From assembly GCA_949285425.1 (NCBI GenBank), contig CASEAJ010000070.1, positions 1 through 64,000 of the forward strand: DNA of 64,000 nucleotides, in the 5' to 3' direction. Shown here piece after piece: positions 24,260 through 34,541 of this stretch (its first letter is position 1; each line of letters begins with the position of its first letter). The position numbers and the translations under genes are program-made. The stretch is from an uncultured Porphyromonadaceae bacterium. GTDB lineage: Bacteria > Bacteroidota > Bacteroidia > Bacteroidales > Paludibacteraceae. Under the pieces are notes generated by a model. It worked only from the letters and a program-made list of their open reading frames with translations, did not search any database and was not told where the DNA came from.

Positions 24260-25711
24260 ATGAACATCAAGACCAAACTGACCTTTTCCATTGGCATATT
24301 AGTTGCCATGATTGTATTGCTCGTGGCATTGTCCGTTGTCAATCTGCAAATACTGACCGCCACCGAACCCGACAGTCCGGCCGCCATGCCGGGGCTGAAC
24401 CGAGCCTTGATTTGGATTTCAAGCATTGGAGCGCTTTGCATAGGAATTGGAATTGCCATGTGGCTGAAACTGCCGAATGCTATTGACAAACCAATCAAGG
24501 AACTAACCAACGGCATTCAGGAAATAGCCAATCACAATTATGAAAAAAGACTCAACCTGGACGGTAACCAAGAGTTTGCCAACGTTTCACACAACTTCAA
24601 CCGTATGGCGAAACGACTCGCAGATTACCATGCCAGTACACTTTCCGAAATAATGGCCGCAAAAAAATACCTGGAAGCTATTATCAACAGCATCAGTGAC
24701 CCCATTATAGGCCTGAGTCCGGATAAAGCCATTCTCTTCATCAACGATGAAGCGCTGAACGTGTTGAATCTGAAAAGAGAAGATGTCTTCTGTACACCAG
24801 CCCAAGAAATATCGTTGCGCAACGACTTGCTACGCAGGCTCATGCGTGGATTACTGGACGAGATAAACCTAAAGAAAGAAGAGAAAGAACCCTTGAAAAT
24901 CTACGCCGACAACAAAGAAAGTTATTTTCAAGTCAAGTATGTCAACATCAAGCAACCCGGACGGGACGGAGTAACTCCGGAAAATCGCGGACATGTAATC
25001 ATGCTCAAAAACATCACAGAATTCAAAGAACTTGATTCAGCCAAGACCACTTTCATTTCCACCATTTCACACGAATTGAAGACACCCATCTCGGCCATCC
25101 TCATGAGCCTGCAATTGCTCGAAGACAAACGGATTGGCGGACTGAACAATGAACAGGCAGAACTGGCAAACACCATCAAGGAAAACAGCGACCGGTTGTT
25201 GAACATCACCAGCGAACTACTCAACATGACACAAGTGGAAAGCGGCAAACTGCAACTCAAGCCGAAAATCACCAAACCAATCGAACTGATAGAATATGCC
25301 ATCAAGGCCAACCGGGTACAGGCCGAAAAGTTCAACATACAGATAGAGGTACAATATCCTGAAAAGATAGAAAAACTGTTTGTCGACAGCGAAAAAATAG
25401 CCTGGGTCCTCACCAACCTGCTTTCAAATGCCATTCGTTACTCACCCGAAGGTAGCCGTGTCATTATAGGAGCACACCAGACAGCCGACAATCACATCCA
25501 GCTATACGTCCAGGATTTTGGCAAAGGCATCGACCCGCGTTACCATAAGAGCATTTTCGACCATTACTTCCGTGTACCTGGAACCAAAGTGCAAGGCAGC
25601 GGACTAGGACTTTCCATTTCACGCGACTTTGTCGAAGCGCATGGTGGCACACTCACGGTGGAGAGCGAATTGGGCAAAGGCAGCACATTCACCATGCAGT
25701 TCAATATATAA
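24260..25711 (+). CDS. HAMP-PAS sensor histidine kinase, partner of the KdpD-type protein
   Basis: A 483-residue membrane histidine kinase. Two membrane helices (about 8-32 and 50-70) flank a short periplasmic loop. HAMP follows (about 70-125), then PAS (about 133-250), HisKA with SHELKTP (H271) and a HATPase domain with the N box (LLSNAIRYSPEG), DFGKGI and GSGLGLSISRDFVEAHGG. It begins 15 bases after the KdpD-type gene and is clearly co-transcribed with it. No response regulator is adjacent; the NtrC-type regulator at 18957-20279 is the likely partner. Confidence 0.93.
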   Translation: MNIKTKLTFSIGILVAMIVLLVALSVVNLQILTATEPDSPAAMPGLNRALIWISSIGALCIGIGIAMWLKLPNAIDKPIKELTNGIQEIANHNYEKRLNLDGNQEFANVSHNFNRMAKRLADYHASTLSEIMAAKKYLEAIINSISDPIIGLSPDKAILFINDEALNVLNLKREDVFCTPAQEISLRNDLLRRLMRGLLDEINLKKEEKEPLKIYADNKESYFQVKYVNIKQPGRDGVTPENRGHVIMLKNITEFKELDSAKTTFISTISHELKTPISAILMSLQLLEDKRIGGLNNEQAELANTIKENSDRLLNITSELLNMTQVESGKLQLKPKITKPIELIEYAIKANRVQAEKFNIQIEVQYPEKIEKLFVDSEKIAWVLTNLLSNAIRYSPEGSRVIIGAHQTADNHIQLYVQDFGKGIDPRYHKSIFDHYFRVPGTKVQGSGLGLSISRDFVEAHGGTLTVESELGKGSTFTMQFNI

Positions 25712-25712
25712 C

Positions 25713-25750
25713 AAAAAAGGTTCGCCTGTTTCGACAGGCGAACCTTTTTT
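25713..25750. terminator. Bidirectional terminator
   Basis: Perfect 17-bp stem with GGTTCGCCTGT / ACAGGCGAACC and A/T runs on both sides, between the converging kinase and PUR-protein genes. Confidence 0.88.
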
Positions 25751-25767
25751 ATATCCATTATTGAAAA

Positions 25768-26148
25768 TCAGAGTTTGAACTTGTCAAAAAAACTTCTGCT
25801 ACGTTTTTCTTCCACTTCTTCCTCTTCTTCTGTTTCTTCTTCATAATGTGAGGAAACAACATTTCCTTGTTCCCTTTTCACGAAACCGATAATTTCTTCC
25901 ATTCCTTCAAGGAACTTGTCAAAATCTTCCTTATACAAAAATATTTTATGTTTTTCATAAGTCACCTGCAGATTGTCGTCCATACCGGAGACTTTCTTCT
26001 TGCTTTCCGTGATAGCCACAAATAAATCTTCATTTCTACTTTTCTTCACATCCAAATAATAGATTCTTTTCCCTGCTTTAATGGCCTTCGAGTAGATAAT
26101 GTCGTTTTCCTTCCTTTCAACATCACTTTTCGGTTTGTCTAATTCCAT
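25768..26148 (-). CDS. PUR-family DNA/RNA-binding protein (DUF3276)
   Basis: A 126-residue cytoplasmic protein of the DUF3276 group, the Bacteroidetes relatives of eukaryotic Pur-alpha, which bind single-stranded nucleic acid. The single PUR repeat spans about 15-95 (IIYSKAIKAGKRIYYLDVKK, then YKEDFDKFLEGMEEIIGFVK). A run of Glu follows (103-113) and then a short basic end. Function in bacteria is little known. It is a single gene ending in a shared terminator. Confidence 0.8.
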   Translation of the reverse strand: MELDKPKSDVERKENDIIYSKAIKAGKRIYYLDVKKSRNEDLFVAITESKKKVSGMDDNLQVTYEKHKIFLYKEDFDKFLEGMEEIIGFVKREQGNVVSSHYEEETEEEEEVEEKRSRSFFDKFKL

Positions 26149-26669
26149 AACAATTTCACTTTTAATTCGTTTAAAATAAACATTTTAATTTTTTGTTCAA
26201 CAAAACGTCATTGCGGGTCAAATTTCTGCATTTTTTCCGAATAAATCAAATTATTATTCGTTTTTTTGAACTTACAGGATGGATATTTGAAGAAATCGTT
26301 TATCAGTTTCCTTCATTCGCCCTCATAGGAATGGGACCTACCTGACGACAATGTTCTTCCTAATTAATACGCCGACAATATTGCCGTTTCATGGGTAAAA
26401 GAGAACATCGTACAAAAGAAACAATGAAAATAATACACTTTTTCATTTTTCTGCCACATTCCATTCATTCCTGCCGTACAAGCAACAACTAAAAAAGCAT
26501 TGACAGACGAAAACAACTGCCATTCCATACTTTATTTTAGTGTTTTTTAGCGTTTTTCCGAAAATTAAATCCACATTCAAAGGTTTTTACAAGAAAAAAA
26601 CGCTACTTTTGTGTGATTTTTCGGGAATACTGCACTTTCCGAAACAATTCTTGTTCATTTCGAAACAAT
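26149..26669. other. Intergenic region between divergent PUR-protein and ftsX genes
   Basis: About 520 AT-rich bases. TACTTTTG (26604-26611) is a good -7 box for ftsX, 59 bases before its ATG, but without a matching TTTG box at -33. No repeat, hairpin or RNA gene stands out. Confidence 0.45.
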
Positions 26670-27548
26670 ATGCCTACTAAAAACAGAACAAAAAAACAAA
26701 GTTTCTGGAATATGCACCTCACCTCTATCATCAGCATTTCGCTGGTGCTTTTTCTCATCGGTCTTATGTGCATATTTCTGCTTGCCGCACACGAAATCAG
26801 CGTAAATGTAAGAGAGAACATAAAACTTTCCGTCGTTCTCAACGATCAGACAAAAGCCGAGAACGTTCAAAGGATAGAAAGGTATTTGAAAGCCTCTCCC
26901 TACACCAAATCGGTCGACTACATATCAAAGGAGGATGCTTTGAAAGAACTGGTCGCCTCGTTGGGTGAAGACCCGCAGGAGTTCTTGGGATACAATCCGC
27001 TGCTTGCCTCGCTTGAAGTCACACTGAACGCCGACTATGCCAACAACGACAGCATACAAGTCATTGAAAGCAAACTGAAAGTGTTTGAAGACATCAACCG
27101 GGTAGTCTACCAACGCGATATGGCCCAACTCGTCAATGACAATGTAAGCCGCATCAGCATCGTGCTGTCGGGCATTACCATCGTGCTGCTTTTCATTTCA
27201 ATTGCACTTATCAACAACACCATACGGTTGGCCATCTACTCCAACCGTTTTCTCATCAACACCATGAAACTCGTAGGAGCGACCGCCTGGTTCATACGCA
27301 AGCCCTACATACGCATCAGCATTCGCAACGGGTTCATTGCCGCCTTGCTAGCCATAGCCTACCTGGCATTTACCCTTTATTACGCACAACACAAGTTGGG
27401 ATTTGAAGGTCTTTCCCTCCCTGCCGCCACCAATGGTTTGATATGCATTATCATACTGCTGACCGGCATGGTCATAACCGGCGTGTCCGCCTATTTCTCG
27501 GTAGGACGGTATGTGAAAATGAACACAAACGATTTGTACTTTGTATAA
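26670..27548 (+). CDS. ftsX: Cell division protein FtsX
   Basis: A 292-residue membrane protein of the FtsX/ABC permease family, which with the ATPase FtsE activates peptidoglycan hydrolases during division. The topology is typical: a cytoplasmic N-terminus, membrane helix at about 20-45, an extracytoplasmic loop (about 50-155), then three helices in the C-terminal half. The ATG at 26670 is chosen because an upstream TTG-type start lies at the -7 box. ftsE is not next to it. It heads a run with DUF3098, uppP, truB and queA. Confidence 0.88.
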   Translation: MPTKNRTKKQSFWNMHLTSIISISLVLFLIGLMCIFLLAAHEISVNVRENIKLSVVLNDQTKAENVQRIERYLKASPYTKSVDYISKEDALKELVASLGEDPQEFLGYNPLLASLEVTLNADYANNDSIQVIESKLKVFEDINRVVYQRDMAQLVNDNVSRISIVLSGITIVLLFISIALINNTIRLAIYSNRFLINTMKLVGATAWFIRKPYIRISIRNGFIAALLAIAYLAFTLYYAQHKLGFEGLSLPAATNGLICIIILLTGMVITGVSAYFSVGRYVKMNTNDLYFV

Positions 27549-27563
27549 CAACAAAATAAATTT

Positions 27564-27800
27564 ATGGAAGACAACAGACGTTTCACATTGAGTAAAGCCA
27601 ATTTGCTGCTCATCTCTATCGGTTTCCTTATCATTGTATCCGGTTTCCTGCTGATGGTCGGGTCAGCCACCGAAGTGGACTTCAACCCTGACATATTCAG
27701 CACACGGCGTACGGTGGTAGGTCCCATGATTTCTTTTTTCGGATTTCTGTTTATGGTTTTTGCCATCATGTATCATCCTAAAAAACGTACCGAAGAATGA
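27564..27800 (+). CDS. DUF3098 small membrane protein
   Basis: A 78-residue inner-membrane protein with two helices (about 12-34 and 50-70). Its start, [20 protein letters not shown], is typical of DUF3098. It lies 15 bases after ftsX and overlaps uppP by four bases (ATGA), so translation is likely coupled. In Bacteroidetes this gene commonly sits between ftsX and uppP. Function unknown. Confidence 0.82.
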   Translation: MEDNRRFTLSKANLLLISIGFLIIVSGFLLMVGSATEVDFNPDIFSTRRTVVGPMISFFGFLFMVFAIMYHPKKRTEE

Positions 27801-28600
27801 GTTGGATTGAAGCTTTGATTCTGGGTTTGGTGCAAGGACTGACCGAATTCCTTCCGGTTAGCAGCAGCGGCCACCTGACCATTGCGCAGGAAGTGCTGAA
27901 CTTGAACACAACAGCAGCTGACAACCTGCAATTCATCGTGACCGTACATGCGGCAACCGTTCTGAGCACGATTGTCATTCTGTGGAAAGAAATTGAGTAC
28001 CTCTTCAAAGGTACTTTTTGCTGCAAAGCGTGGAACGAAGAAAAATCATACGTACTGAAAATTATCATTTCGATGATTCCGGTCGGTATAGTCGGCGTTT
28101 TTTTCAAAGATGAAGTGGAAAATATTTTCGGACAAGGTATCTTGCTCGTAGGATGCTGTCTGTTGGTGACCGCCTTGTTACTTACATTTGCCTATGTGGC
28201 CAAACCCCGTCCAAAGGCGAACATTTCGTACCTCGATTCGTTCATCATTGGACTTTCGCAGGCGGTTGCCGTATTGCCGGGGCTTTCGCGCTCGGGTACA
28301 ACCATAGCCACGGGTCTGTTGCTTGGCAATAAAAAGGAAAGCGTGGCACAATTCTCGTTCCTCATGGTATTGGTGCCTATTTTGGGTGAAACAATATTGG
28401 ACGTTCTCAAGTCGGTAGGCGAACCGGCAGCGGTCGGCGTGGGTATCCTGCCGTTGGCCGTAGGTTTTGTTTCGGCTTTCCTGGCCGGATGTTTTGCCTG
28501 CAAGTTCATGATTAATCTGGTGAAAAAAGGAAAACTTATTTATTTCGCAATCTATTGTGCCGCAGTCGGAATCATATCGATTGTATCGGCACTCATTTAA
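27797..28600 (+). CDS. uppP: Undecaprenyl-diphosphatase (BacA/UppP)
   Basis: A 267-residue polytopic membrane enzyme that dephosphorylates undecaprenyl diphosphate to recycle the lipid carrier of cell-wall synthesis. Both signatures are present: [13 protein letters not shown] (about 16-28) and [16 protein letters not shown] (about 160-175). Length is normal. The start overlaps the stop of the DUF3098 gene. Confidence 0.96.
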   Translation: MSWIEALILGLVQGLTEFLPVSSSGHLTIAQEVLNLNTTAADNLQFIVTVHAATVLSTIVILWKEIEYLFKGTFCCKAWNEEKSYVLKIIISMIPVGIVGVFFKDEVENIFGQGILLVGCCLLVTALLLTFAYVAKPRPKANISYLDSFIIGLSQAVAVLPGLSRSGTTIATGLLLGNKKESVAQFSFLMVLVPILGETILDVLKSVGEPAAVGVGILPLAVGFVSAFLAGCFACKFMINLVKKGKLIYFAIYCAAVGIISIVSALI

Positions 28601-28609
28601 AACAAGAAG

Positions 28610-29314
28610 GTGGATTTCAAGGAAGGAGAAGTATTATACGTAAACAAGCCGTTCGGCTGGACATCGTTTAAGGTGGTAGGCCGGGTACGAGGAAAAATAA
28701 GCAAGGCTTTTCACATAAAGAAAATCAAGGTTGGGCACGCCGGGACGTTGGACCCTTTGGCAACCGGTGTTATGATATTGTGTACGGGCAAGGCGACCAA
28801 ACGGATAGAAAGTTTCCAATATCAGACAAAAGAATATGTCGCCACCCTAAAACTGGGGGCAACCACCCCTTCCTTTGACATGGAGCACGAAGAGGATGCC
28901 ACCTACCCCACCGCACACATCACACGGGAACTGATTGACGAGGTCATTCCACGGTTTACCGGAGAGATATGGCAGGTGCCTCCTGTATATTCGGCTGTAA
29001 AGATAGACGGCATACGAGCTTATGACTACGCACGGAAAGGACAGGAAATAGCGTTGAAACCCAAACTGCTGGTCATTGATGAAATTGAAGTACTCGACTT
29101 CTCCATGCCGGTGTTGAAGATAAGGGTTGTATGCAGCAAAGGAACCTACATACGGGCCCTGGCACGCGACATAGGTGCAGCCTTGCAAAGTGGTGCCTAC
29201 CTCACGGCTTTGGAACGTACACGAGTTGGCGACAAACGTTTGGAAGACTGCTGGCAAGTGGATGACCTGCTGGAGTTTCTTGACAAGGAGGCCCAGGAAA
29301 ATGCAGTCGGGTGA
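28610..29314 (+). CDS. truB: tRNA pseudouridine(55) synthase TruB
   Basis: A 234-residue TruB, which makes pseudouridine 55 in the T-loop of tRNAs. The catalytic Asp lies in VGHAGTLDPLATGVMI (about residue 49) and is followed by TGKATKR; the later motif CSKGTYIRALARDIG is also present. The start is GTG at 28610, because a stop codon precedes it in frame. Nine bases after uppP. Confidence 0.95.
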   Translation: MDFKEGEVLYVNKPFGWTSFKVVGRVRGKISKAFHIKKIKVGHAGTLDPLATGVMILCTGKATKRIESFQYQTKEYVATLKLGATTPSFDMEHEEDATYPTAHITRELIDEVIPRFTGEIWQVPPVYSAVKIDGIRAYDYARKGQEIALKPKLLVIDEIEVLDFSMPVLKIRVVCSKGTYIRALARDIGAALQSGAYLTALERTRVGDKRLEDCWQVDDLLEFLDKEAQENAVG

Positions 29315-29358
29315 CACAAGAAAAAAGGTATAAAAGAAACGATTTAATTTAAGCAAAT

Positions 29359-30408
29359 ATGAAATTATCTCAGTTTAAATTTAAATTGCCGGAGGAATTG
29401 ATAGCCCAATATCCGGCACAACATCGAGACGAATCACGTTTGATGGTTGTAAACAGAAAGACAGGAGCCATAGAACACCGTATATTCAAGGAAGTGATAG
29501 AATACTTCGATGAACACGATCTGTTCATTTTAAATGACACAAAGGTTTTCCCGGCAAGGCTCTACGGCAACAAGGAAAAGACCGGGGCACAGATTGAAGT
29601 ATTCCTGTTGCGAGAACTCAACCGTGACATGCATTTGTGGGATGTGCTGGTGGAACCTGCCCGCAAAATCCGTATCGGAAACAAATTATATTTCGGCGAT
29701 GACGATTCCGTAGTTGCCGAAGTGATAGACAACACCACCTCGCGCGGACGCACACTGCGTTTCCTCTATGACGGTTCGCACGAAGAATTCAAGAAAAATC
29801 TGTACGCTTTGGGCGAAACACCCATACCGCGTACCATAACCCGACCAGTTGAACCAGAAGACGAAGAACGTTTCCAAACCATATTTGCCAAAAACGAAGG
29901 TGCCGTATCTGCACCGGGAGCCGGCTTGCACTTTAGCCGCGAGTTGCTGAAACGCATGGAGATAAAAGGCATTGACACTTGTTTCCTCACCTCACACATG
30001 AGCCTGGGTAACTTCCGTGAAATTGATGTGGAAGACCTTACCAAACACAAAATGGATTCGGAACAAATGCTGATTACCCAGGAACTGGCCGACACGGTAA
30101 ACCAAAAACAAGCCGAACAGCGCCGCATTTGTGCAGTAGGAGTCACCGTCATGCGGGCATTGGAAACCGTAGCCGGCACTGAAGGACGCATCAAGGCATA
30201 CGATGGGTGGACCAACAAATTCATATTTCCACCCTACGACTTCACGGTGGCCAACGCCATGATAACCAATTTCCATATGCCCTACTCTACTCTGCTGATG
30301 ATGGCTGCCGCATTCGGAGACTACGACCACATCATGAATGCGTACGATGTAGCCATAAAAGAAAAATACCGCTTCGGAGTATACGGCGATGCCATGCTGA
30401 TCATATAA
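29359..30408 (+). CDS. queA: S-adenosylmethionine:tRNA ribosyltransferase-isomerase
   Basis: A 349-residue QueA, which transfers and rearranges the ribosyl of SAM onto preQ1 in tRNA, making epoxyqueuosine. Family stretches are evident: [47 protein letters not shown] and [13 protein letters not shown]. It ends the ftsX-to-queA run and has a terminator. The window also holds a queuosine-precursor transporter gene (56435-57115). Confidence 0.96.
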   Translation: MKLSQFKFKLPEELIAQYPAQHRDESRLMVVNRKTGAIEHRIFKEVIEYFDEHDLFILNDTKVFPARLYGNKEKTGAQIEVFLLRELNRDMHLWDVLVEPARKIRIGNKLYFGDDDSVVAEVIDNTTSRGRTLRFLYDGSHEEFKKNLYALGETPIPRTITRPVEPEDEERFQTIFAKNEGAVSAPGAGLHFSRELLKRMEIKGIDTCFLTSHMSLGNFREIDVEDLTKHKMDSEQMLITQELADTVNQKQAEQRRICAVGVTVMRALETVAGTEGRIKAYDGWTNKFIFPPYDFTVANAMITNFHMPYSTLLMMAAAFGDYDHIMNAYDVAIKEKYRFGVYGDAMLII

Positions 30409-30431
30409 CCAGTCATAGACAATAAGGACAG

Positions 30432-30470
30432 ACACCCCGAAAGTAACACAATGCACTTTCGGGGTGTTTT
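30432..30470 (+). terminator. Terminator after queA
   Basis: ACACCCCGAAAGT / ACTTTCGGGGTGT stem followed by TTTT. Confidence 0.85.
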
Positions 30471-30681
30471 GCTTTCACATTACACACATCCAACCGCGAC
30501 AGTATAAACTCAATTGTACATTTCCATAAAAAAAAACGATTGTAATCGCAAAAAAAATACCGTTCTACAAAAGCGACAAAAGCAGGTTATCCTCCTAACT
30601 TTTTTCTTTTTTTATACATCTCTCTCATCAAATCTACAGAAGATTATGTAATTTTGCTTCATACTAACAACAGAAAGAAAT

Positions 30682-31608
30682 ATGGCATTCATTGATTATT
30701 ACAGTATTTTAGGACTCGACAAAAATGCCAGTGCCGATGACATAAAAAAAGCATACCGCAAACTGGCACGAAAGTATCATCCGGATGTCAATCCGAACAA
30801 CGCGGAAGCCCACGCTAAATTCCAGCAGATAAACGAAGCGAACGAAGTGTTGAGCGATCCGGAAAAACGGAAAAAATACGATGCATACGGAGAAAACTGG
30901 AAACATGCCGAAGAATATGAACAAGCCCGGAAGCAACAGGCACAAAACGGTGGATTCGCCTCGGGAGCCGATTTCGGAAGCCATAGTTACCAATATAACT
31001 TCGGCGGAAGTGACTTCGGAGATGAAGGCGGCTTTTCCGACTTCTTTGAAAACCTGTTCGGACATGCCTCACGCACACGCAGCGGACGCCGTACCACCGC
31101 CTACAAGGGTAGCGACTACCAGGCCGAACTTCATCTAAGCCTGCGCGATGCCGCACGAACACACAAGCAAACCCTTAGCGTCGACGGGCGCAATATCCGT
31201 ATCACTGTCCCGGCCGGCATGACCGACGGACAGGTCATCAAACTGAAGGGACAAGGTGCTCCTGGCATCAACGGAGGACCAGCCGGAGACTTGTACATCA
31301 CTTTCATCGTCGAAAAAGACGCAACATTCACCCGCACAGGCAACGACTTGTATACAACAGCCGACATTGACCTTTATACCGCCGTGCTGGGAGGCGAAGT
31401 ACTTATCAACACGCTCGATGGACAAGTCAAACTGAAGGTCAGCCCCGAAACACAAAACGGTACAAAAGTAAGGCTCAAAGGCAAAGGATTCCCCGTATAC
31501 AAACAAGAAGGCACATACGGCGACCTGTTCGTCACCTTCAACGTAAAAGTACCCACCCACCTGACCGAACATCAGAAAGAACTGTTCCGCCAATTAGCTA
31601 ACTCATAA
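30682..31608 (+). CDS. cbpA: DnaJ-class co-chaperone, CbpA-like
   Basis: A 308-residue class-B J-domain protein. The J domain (about 4-70) has the HPD motif ([10 protein letters not shown]). A Gly/Phe-rich linker (about 90-140) follows, then two DnaJ C-terminal substrate-binding domains (about 140-300). The zinc-finger region of DnaJ itself is missing, as in CbpA. The cbpM-like gene 12 bases downstream supports the assignment. TAATTTTG (30649-30656) could be its -7 box. It stimulates DnaK in the cytoplasm. Confidence 0.93.
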   Translation: MAFIDYYSILGLDKNASADDIKKAYRKLARKYHPDVNPNNAEAHAKFQQINEANEVLSDPEKRKKYDAYGENWKHAEEYEQARKQQAQNGGFASGADFGSHSYQYNFGGSDFGDEGGFSDFFENLFGHASRTRSGRRTTAYKGSDYQAELHLSLRDAARTHKQTLSVDGRNIRITVPAGMTDGQVIKLKGQGAPGINGGPAGDLYITFIVEKDATFTRTGNDLYTTADIDLYTAVLGGEVLINTLDGQVKLKVSPETQNGTKVRLKGKGFPVYKQEGTYGDLFVTFNVKVPTHLTEHQKELFRQLANS

Positions 31609-31620
31609 CATGATCCTGCA

Positions 31621-31938
31621 ATGAAAGAAGAATTGATTTTGTTAAGCGATTACTGCTTCAGAAGCAGCGCAGAACCGGATTTCATCGCCCGCCTAGAGGA
31701 AGAAGGACTCATAGAAACCGTTATGCACAACCACGACCGATGCATTTATCAGTCGCAACTGGCCGACCTCGAACTGTTCACCCGGCTGTATTACGACCTT
31801 TCCATCAACATCGAGGGTATCGACGTCATACACAACCTGCTGACCAAAATGCGGAACATGGAACAGGAACTGGCCATCCTGCGGAGACGGCTCGATGCCG
31901 AACCTCTCTGTCCGGAAGATTTTTTCGATGAATGGTAA
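31621..31938 (+). CDS. cbpM: CbpA modulator CbpM
   Basis: A 105-residue MerR-like helical protein (EDFFDEW end; LFTRLYYDLSINIEGIDVIHN core) that in other bacteria binds and inhibits the J domain of CbpA. It lies 12 bases after cbpA in the same operon. The assignment rests on size, context and the typical ELFTRLYYDL pattern. Confidence 0.85.
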   Translation: MKEELILLSDYCFRSSAEPDFIARLEEEGLIETVMHNHDRCIYQSQLADLELFTRLYYDLSINIEGIDVIHNLLTKMRNMEQELAILRRRLDAEPLCPEDFFDEW

Positions 31939-31954
31939 AAACAACTAAGAAACA

Positions 31955-32872
31955 ATGAACATGCTCCTGCCCCCTCCCATCCTCACAGCCGACAGACAGG
32001 CAGAGGTACGCATTGTATCACCTTCGGGACGCATACAACCCGAATACATCGACGGTGCCAAACGTCTGCTGACCGAGTGGGGACTGTACCCTACCGAAGG
32101 CCGGTTTGCACGCGAGGCCTACGGACGTTTTGCCGGGACACCGGAACAGCGTGCCGCCGACCTGCAAGCCGCCATTGACGACCCCTCCGTGCAGGCCATA
32201 TGGTGCAGCCGGGGCGGTTACGGACTGGCACAAATCATCGACCGGATAGACTTCACCCCCCTGCACCGACAACCGAAGTGGCTCATCGGGTTCAGCGACA
32301 TCACCGTACTGCACAATGCCCTGAGTCGTGCCGGAGTGTGTTCGCTCCATGCCATTATGGCAAAGCATTTGTGCGAACTGGCTGCGAACTCGCAACCAGT
32401 AACTCTATTAAAGGACATCTTGGCGGGACACATGCCCCAATATCACGTTCCACCACATCCGCTCAACCGATACGGCGAAGCAAGCGGAAGACTTGCCGGA
32501 GGCAACCTGTCGGTGCTCATGGGCCTGCGGGGCAGCGCATTCGACGCCGACTATGACGGTGCACTGCTATTCATTGAAGACGTGTCGGAACGACCCTACC
32601 ATGTGGACCGGATGATGCAGAACCTGCGTTTGAGCGGCATATTCACACGCATAACCGGACTGGTCATCGGGCAGTTCAGCCACATAGAAGAAGATCCCCA
32701 AATGTTAGCCAGCACATATGAACTGATTGCCCGAACGGCCGAAGATTATACTCTGCCGGTGTGCTTCAACTTTCCGGTCGGACACGTAGAAGAAAACCTA
32801 CCGCTCATTGTGGGAGCTCATGCCCGCCTGCAAGTGAATGGGGACGGGGCACTTTTATCATATGAAAAATAA
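31955..32872 (+). CDS. LD-carboxypeptidase (peptidase family S66)
   Basis: A 305-residue cytoplasmic LdcA-like enzyme that removes the terminal D-Ala from murein tetrapeptides during wall recycling. The nucleophile Ser lies in WCSRGGYGLAQI, the catalytic Glu in LLFIEDVSERPYHVDRM and the His in FPVGHVEENLPL. It lies 16 bases after cbpM and may be co-transcribed with it. Start ATG at 31955, with a second ATG two codons on. Confidence 0.93.
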   Translation: MNMLLPPPILTADRQAEVRIVSPSGRIQPEYIDGAKRLLTEWGLYPTEGRFAREAYGRFAGTPEQRAADLQAAIDDPSVQAIWCSRGGYGLAQIIDRIDFTPLHRQPKWLIGFSDITVLHNALSRAGVCSLHAIMAKHLCELAANSQPVTLLKDILAGHMPQYHVPPHPLNRYGEASGRLAGGNLSVLMGLRGSAFDADYDGALLFIEDVSERPYHVDRMMQNLRLSGIFTRITGLVIGQFSHIEEDPQMLASTYELIARTAEDYTLPVCFNFPVGHVEENLPLIVGAHARLQVNGDGALLSYEK

Positions 32873-32945
32873 ATCCCGATTCACTAGAATCAGAACTCAT
32901 TTCCGTAAGTTTATATGTTTAATCTTTTTTATGCAAGGAAGTAAA

Positions 32946-33599
32946 ATGAAACGTATTTTTTATTTTCTGACAGTCCTCATGCCATTACAGTTGTGCATGG
33001 CTCAATCATTAGACAAAATGCAATGGTTCAACGAACCGGAACAATGGGAAATCAAGGACCATGTGCTCACCATGAACGTGACGCCCCAAACCGACTACTG
33101 GCGCATCTCCCACTACGGTTTCACGGTAGACGATGCTCCTTTCATGTACACCCTGCGCGGAGGAGAATTTGAAGTCAAGGTAAAAATATCCGGCGAATAC
33201 ACGGCACGCTTCGACCAAGCCGGACTGATGCTGCGCATCGACCATGAAAACTACATCAAGACAGGTATCGAATTTGTGGACGGAAAATACAATCTGAGTG
33301 CGGTAGTAACCCACAAGACCAGCGACTGGAGCGTCATCACCCTGGAAAAACCCGTTCCGTTCGTATGGATCAAAGCCGTCAGACGACTGGATGCCGTAGA
33401 GATATTCTACTCATTCGACGACAAGGAATACACGCTGATGCGCAATGCGTGGTTTCAAGACAATTGTCCGGTCATGGTTGGCATGATGGGAGCCAGCCCC
33501 GATGGCAACGGATTCAAAGCACGGTTCGAACATTTCTCTATTAAACACCTGCCCGACATGCGCCGACTGAAATGGCTGGAAGAGAACAAAGAGGAATAG
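32946..33599 (+). CDS. Secreted DUF1349 (concanavalin-like) protein
   Basis: A 217-residue protein with a signal peptide (about 1-20, ending CMAQ), so probably periplasmic, followed by a DUF1349 jelly-roll domain (DQAGLMLRIDHENYIKTGIE; FEHFSIKHLPDMRR). DUF1349 proteins are often found with sugar metabolism, and their function is not settled. ATG at 32946 is chosen because it begins the signal peptide; an upstream in-frame start would overlap the previous gene. A secreted form is unusual for relatives named after yeast cytoplasmic YeaR/Ree1-type proteins. Confidence 0.78.
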   Translation: MKRIFYFLTVLMPLQLCMAQSLDKMQWFNEPEQWEIKDHVLTMNVTPQTDYWRISHYGFTVDDAPFMYTLRGGEFEVKVKISGEYTARFDQAGLMLRIDHENYIKTGIEFVDGKYNLSAVVTHKTSDWSVITLEKPVPFVWIKAVRRLDAVEIFYSFDDKEYTLMRNAWFQDNCPVMVGMMGASPDGNGFKARFEHFSIKHLPDMRRLKWLEENKEE

Positions 33600-34071
33600 A
33601 AACCGACCCATATATTCCATAAAAAACAAAGCAGCACCGTTCATACATTTTACCGAAAGGAATGCAGGACGGTGCTGTTTTGTTAAGTTGACAGTCAGTT
33701 ACCATTTAAAAATTGTAACCCACAATCATGTCAGTCTAAGAATTCCAATTTTCATCGTTTCTATAAATTTCAACATTTGTCCGTGGCACATAGATTACAA
33801 ATACAGCATATAAATATTATCAAGTCCTAATATATGTCATGCTGTTAGGGCTTACTGGAATAGCTTTGAGCGGTTCCCAAAACGTAAAAAACAAGTCTGT
33901 GTTTTTAATTGTGAATAAACAGCATTAAAGAGAAACTGTTACCTCCCCTATCCGTTTTTTATCTGTGTGTTACAATCCATGCCGTTATTAGCCGGCATGG
34001 ATATAATCATGTTTTTCACTCCTCTGAAATCAATCAGCAAAAAACGACCTAGAAATAACACATGATGCAAA
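33600..34071. other. Intergenic region between converging DUF1349 and DUF4234 genes
   Basis: A terminator for the DUF1349 gene lies at 33632-33682 (CAGCACCGT / ACGGTGCTG stem then T's). A hairpin at about 33975-34003 (ATCCATGCC / GGCATGGAT) may end the leftward transcript. The remaining 300 bases show no gene or repeat. Confidence 0.5.
33632..33682 (+). terminator. Terminator after the DUF1349 gene
   Basis: Nine-bp stem CAGCACCGT / ACGGTGCTG followed by TTTTG. Confidence 0.65.
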
Positions 34072-34476
34072 CTACAAGTTATTTAACTCATTATAGGTTT
34101 GATTTACTGCATTCTGCAAATACAACCGCTTGCACATGACAACTAAATACATAATTCCCAACGTCAGCCAACCAAGCAAAAAGAGTGTCAATAGGTAAGT
34201 TGACACCTGCAATCCTTCCGGCTTACCGTTTCTACTAAGATAATTGTTACAACGGTTTATCCACATACATTCCCACACAATTGCATATATGCCTAATGTA
34301 ATAATTGAAAGTAAAATATAAACTACCAGTCCCGCTGTTTTTCTGCCATCTTCTCGACATACTATGTTGGTTTCCTTTGCAAAGGCATAAATCAAGTACC
34401 ATTGATAAAAGCCCAACGTTACAATTGTCAACAATAGAGTCAACCAAAATCCACGATTTGTTGCTAATCTGTTCAT
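34072..34476 (-). CDS. DUF4234 membrane protein
   Basis: A 134-residue inner-membrane protein with three hydrophobic segments (about 10-32, 46-68 and 88-112) and the DUF4234 pattern LLTIVTLGFYQWYLIYAFAK and IITLGIYAIVWECMW. It lies 65 bases downstream of the secreted-protein operon and could be its last gene. Function unknown. Confidence 0.7.
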   Translation of the reverse strand: MNRLATNRGFWLTLLLTIVTLGFYQWYLIYAFAKETNIVCREDGRKTAGLVVYILLSIITLGIYAIVWECMWINRCNNYLSRNGKPEGLQVSTYLLTLFLLGWLTLGIMYLVVMCKRLYLQNAVNQTYNELNNL

Positions 34477-34541
34477 AACTTATTTTCCATTTAATATTAT
34501 AACATTCAAATGTACATTATCTGTTTTTCCTACTTCCGATA

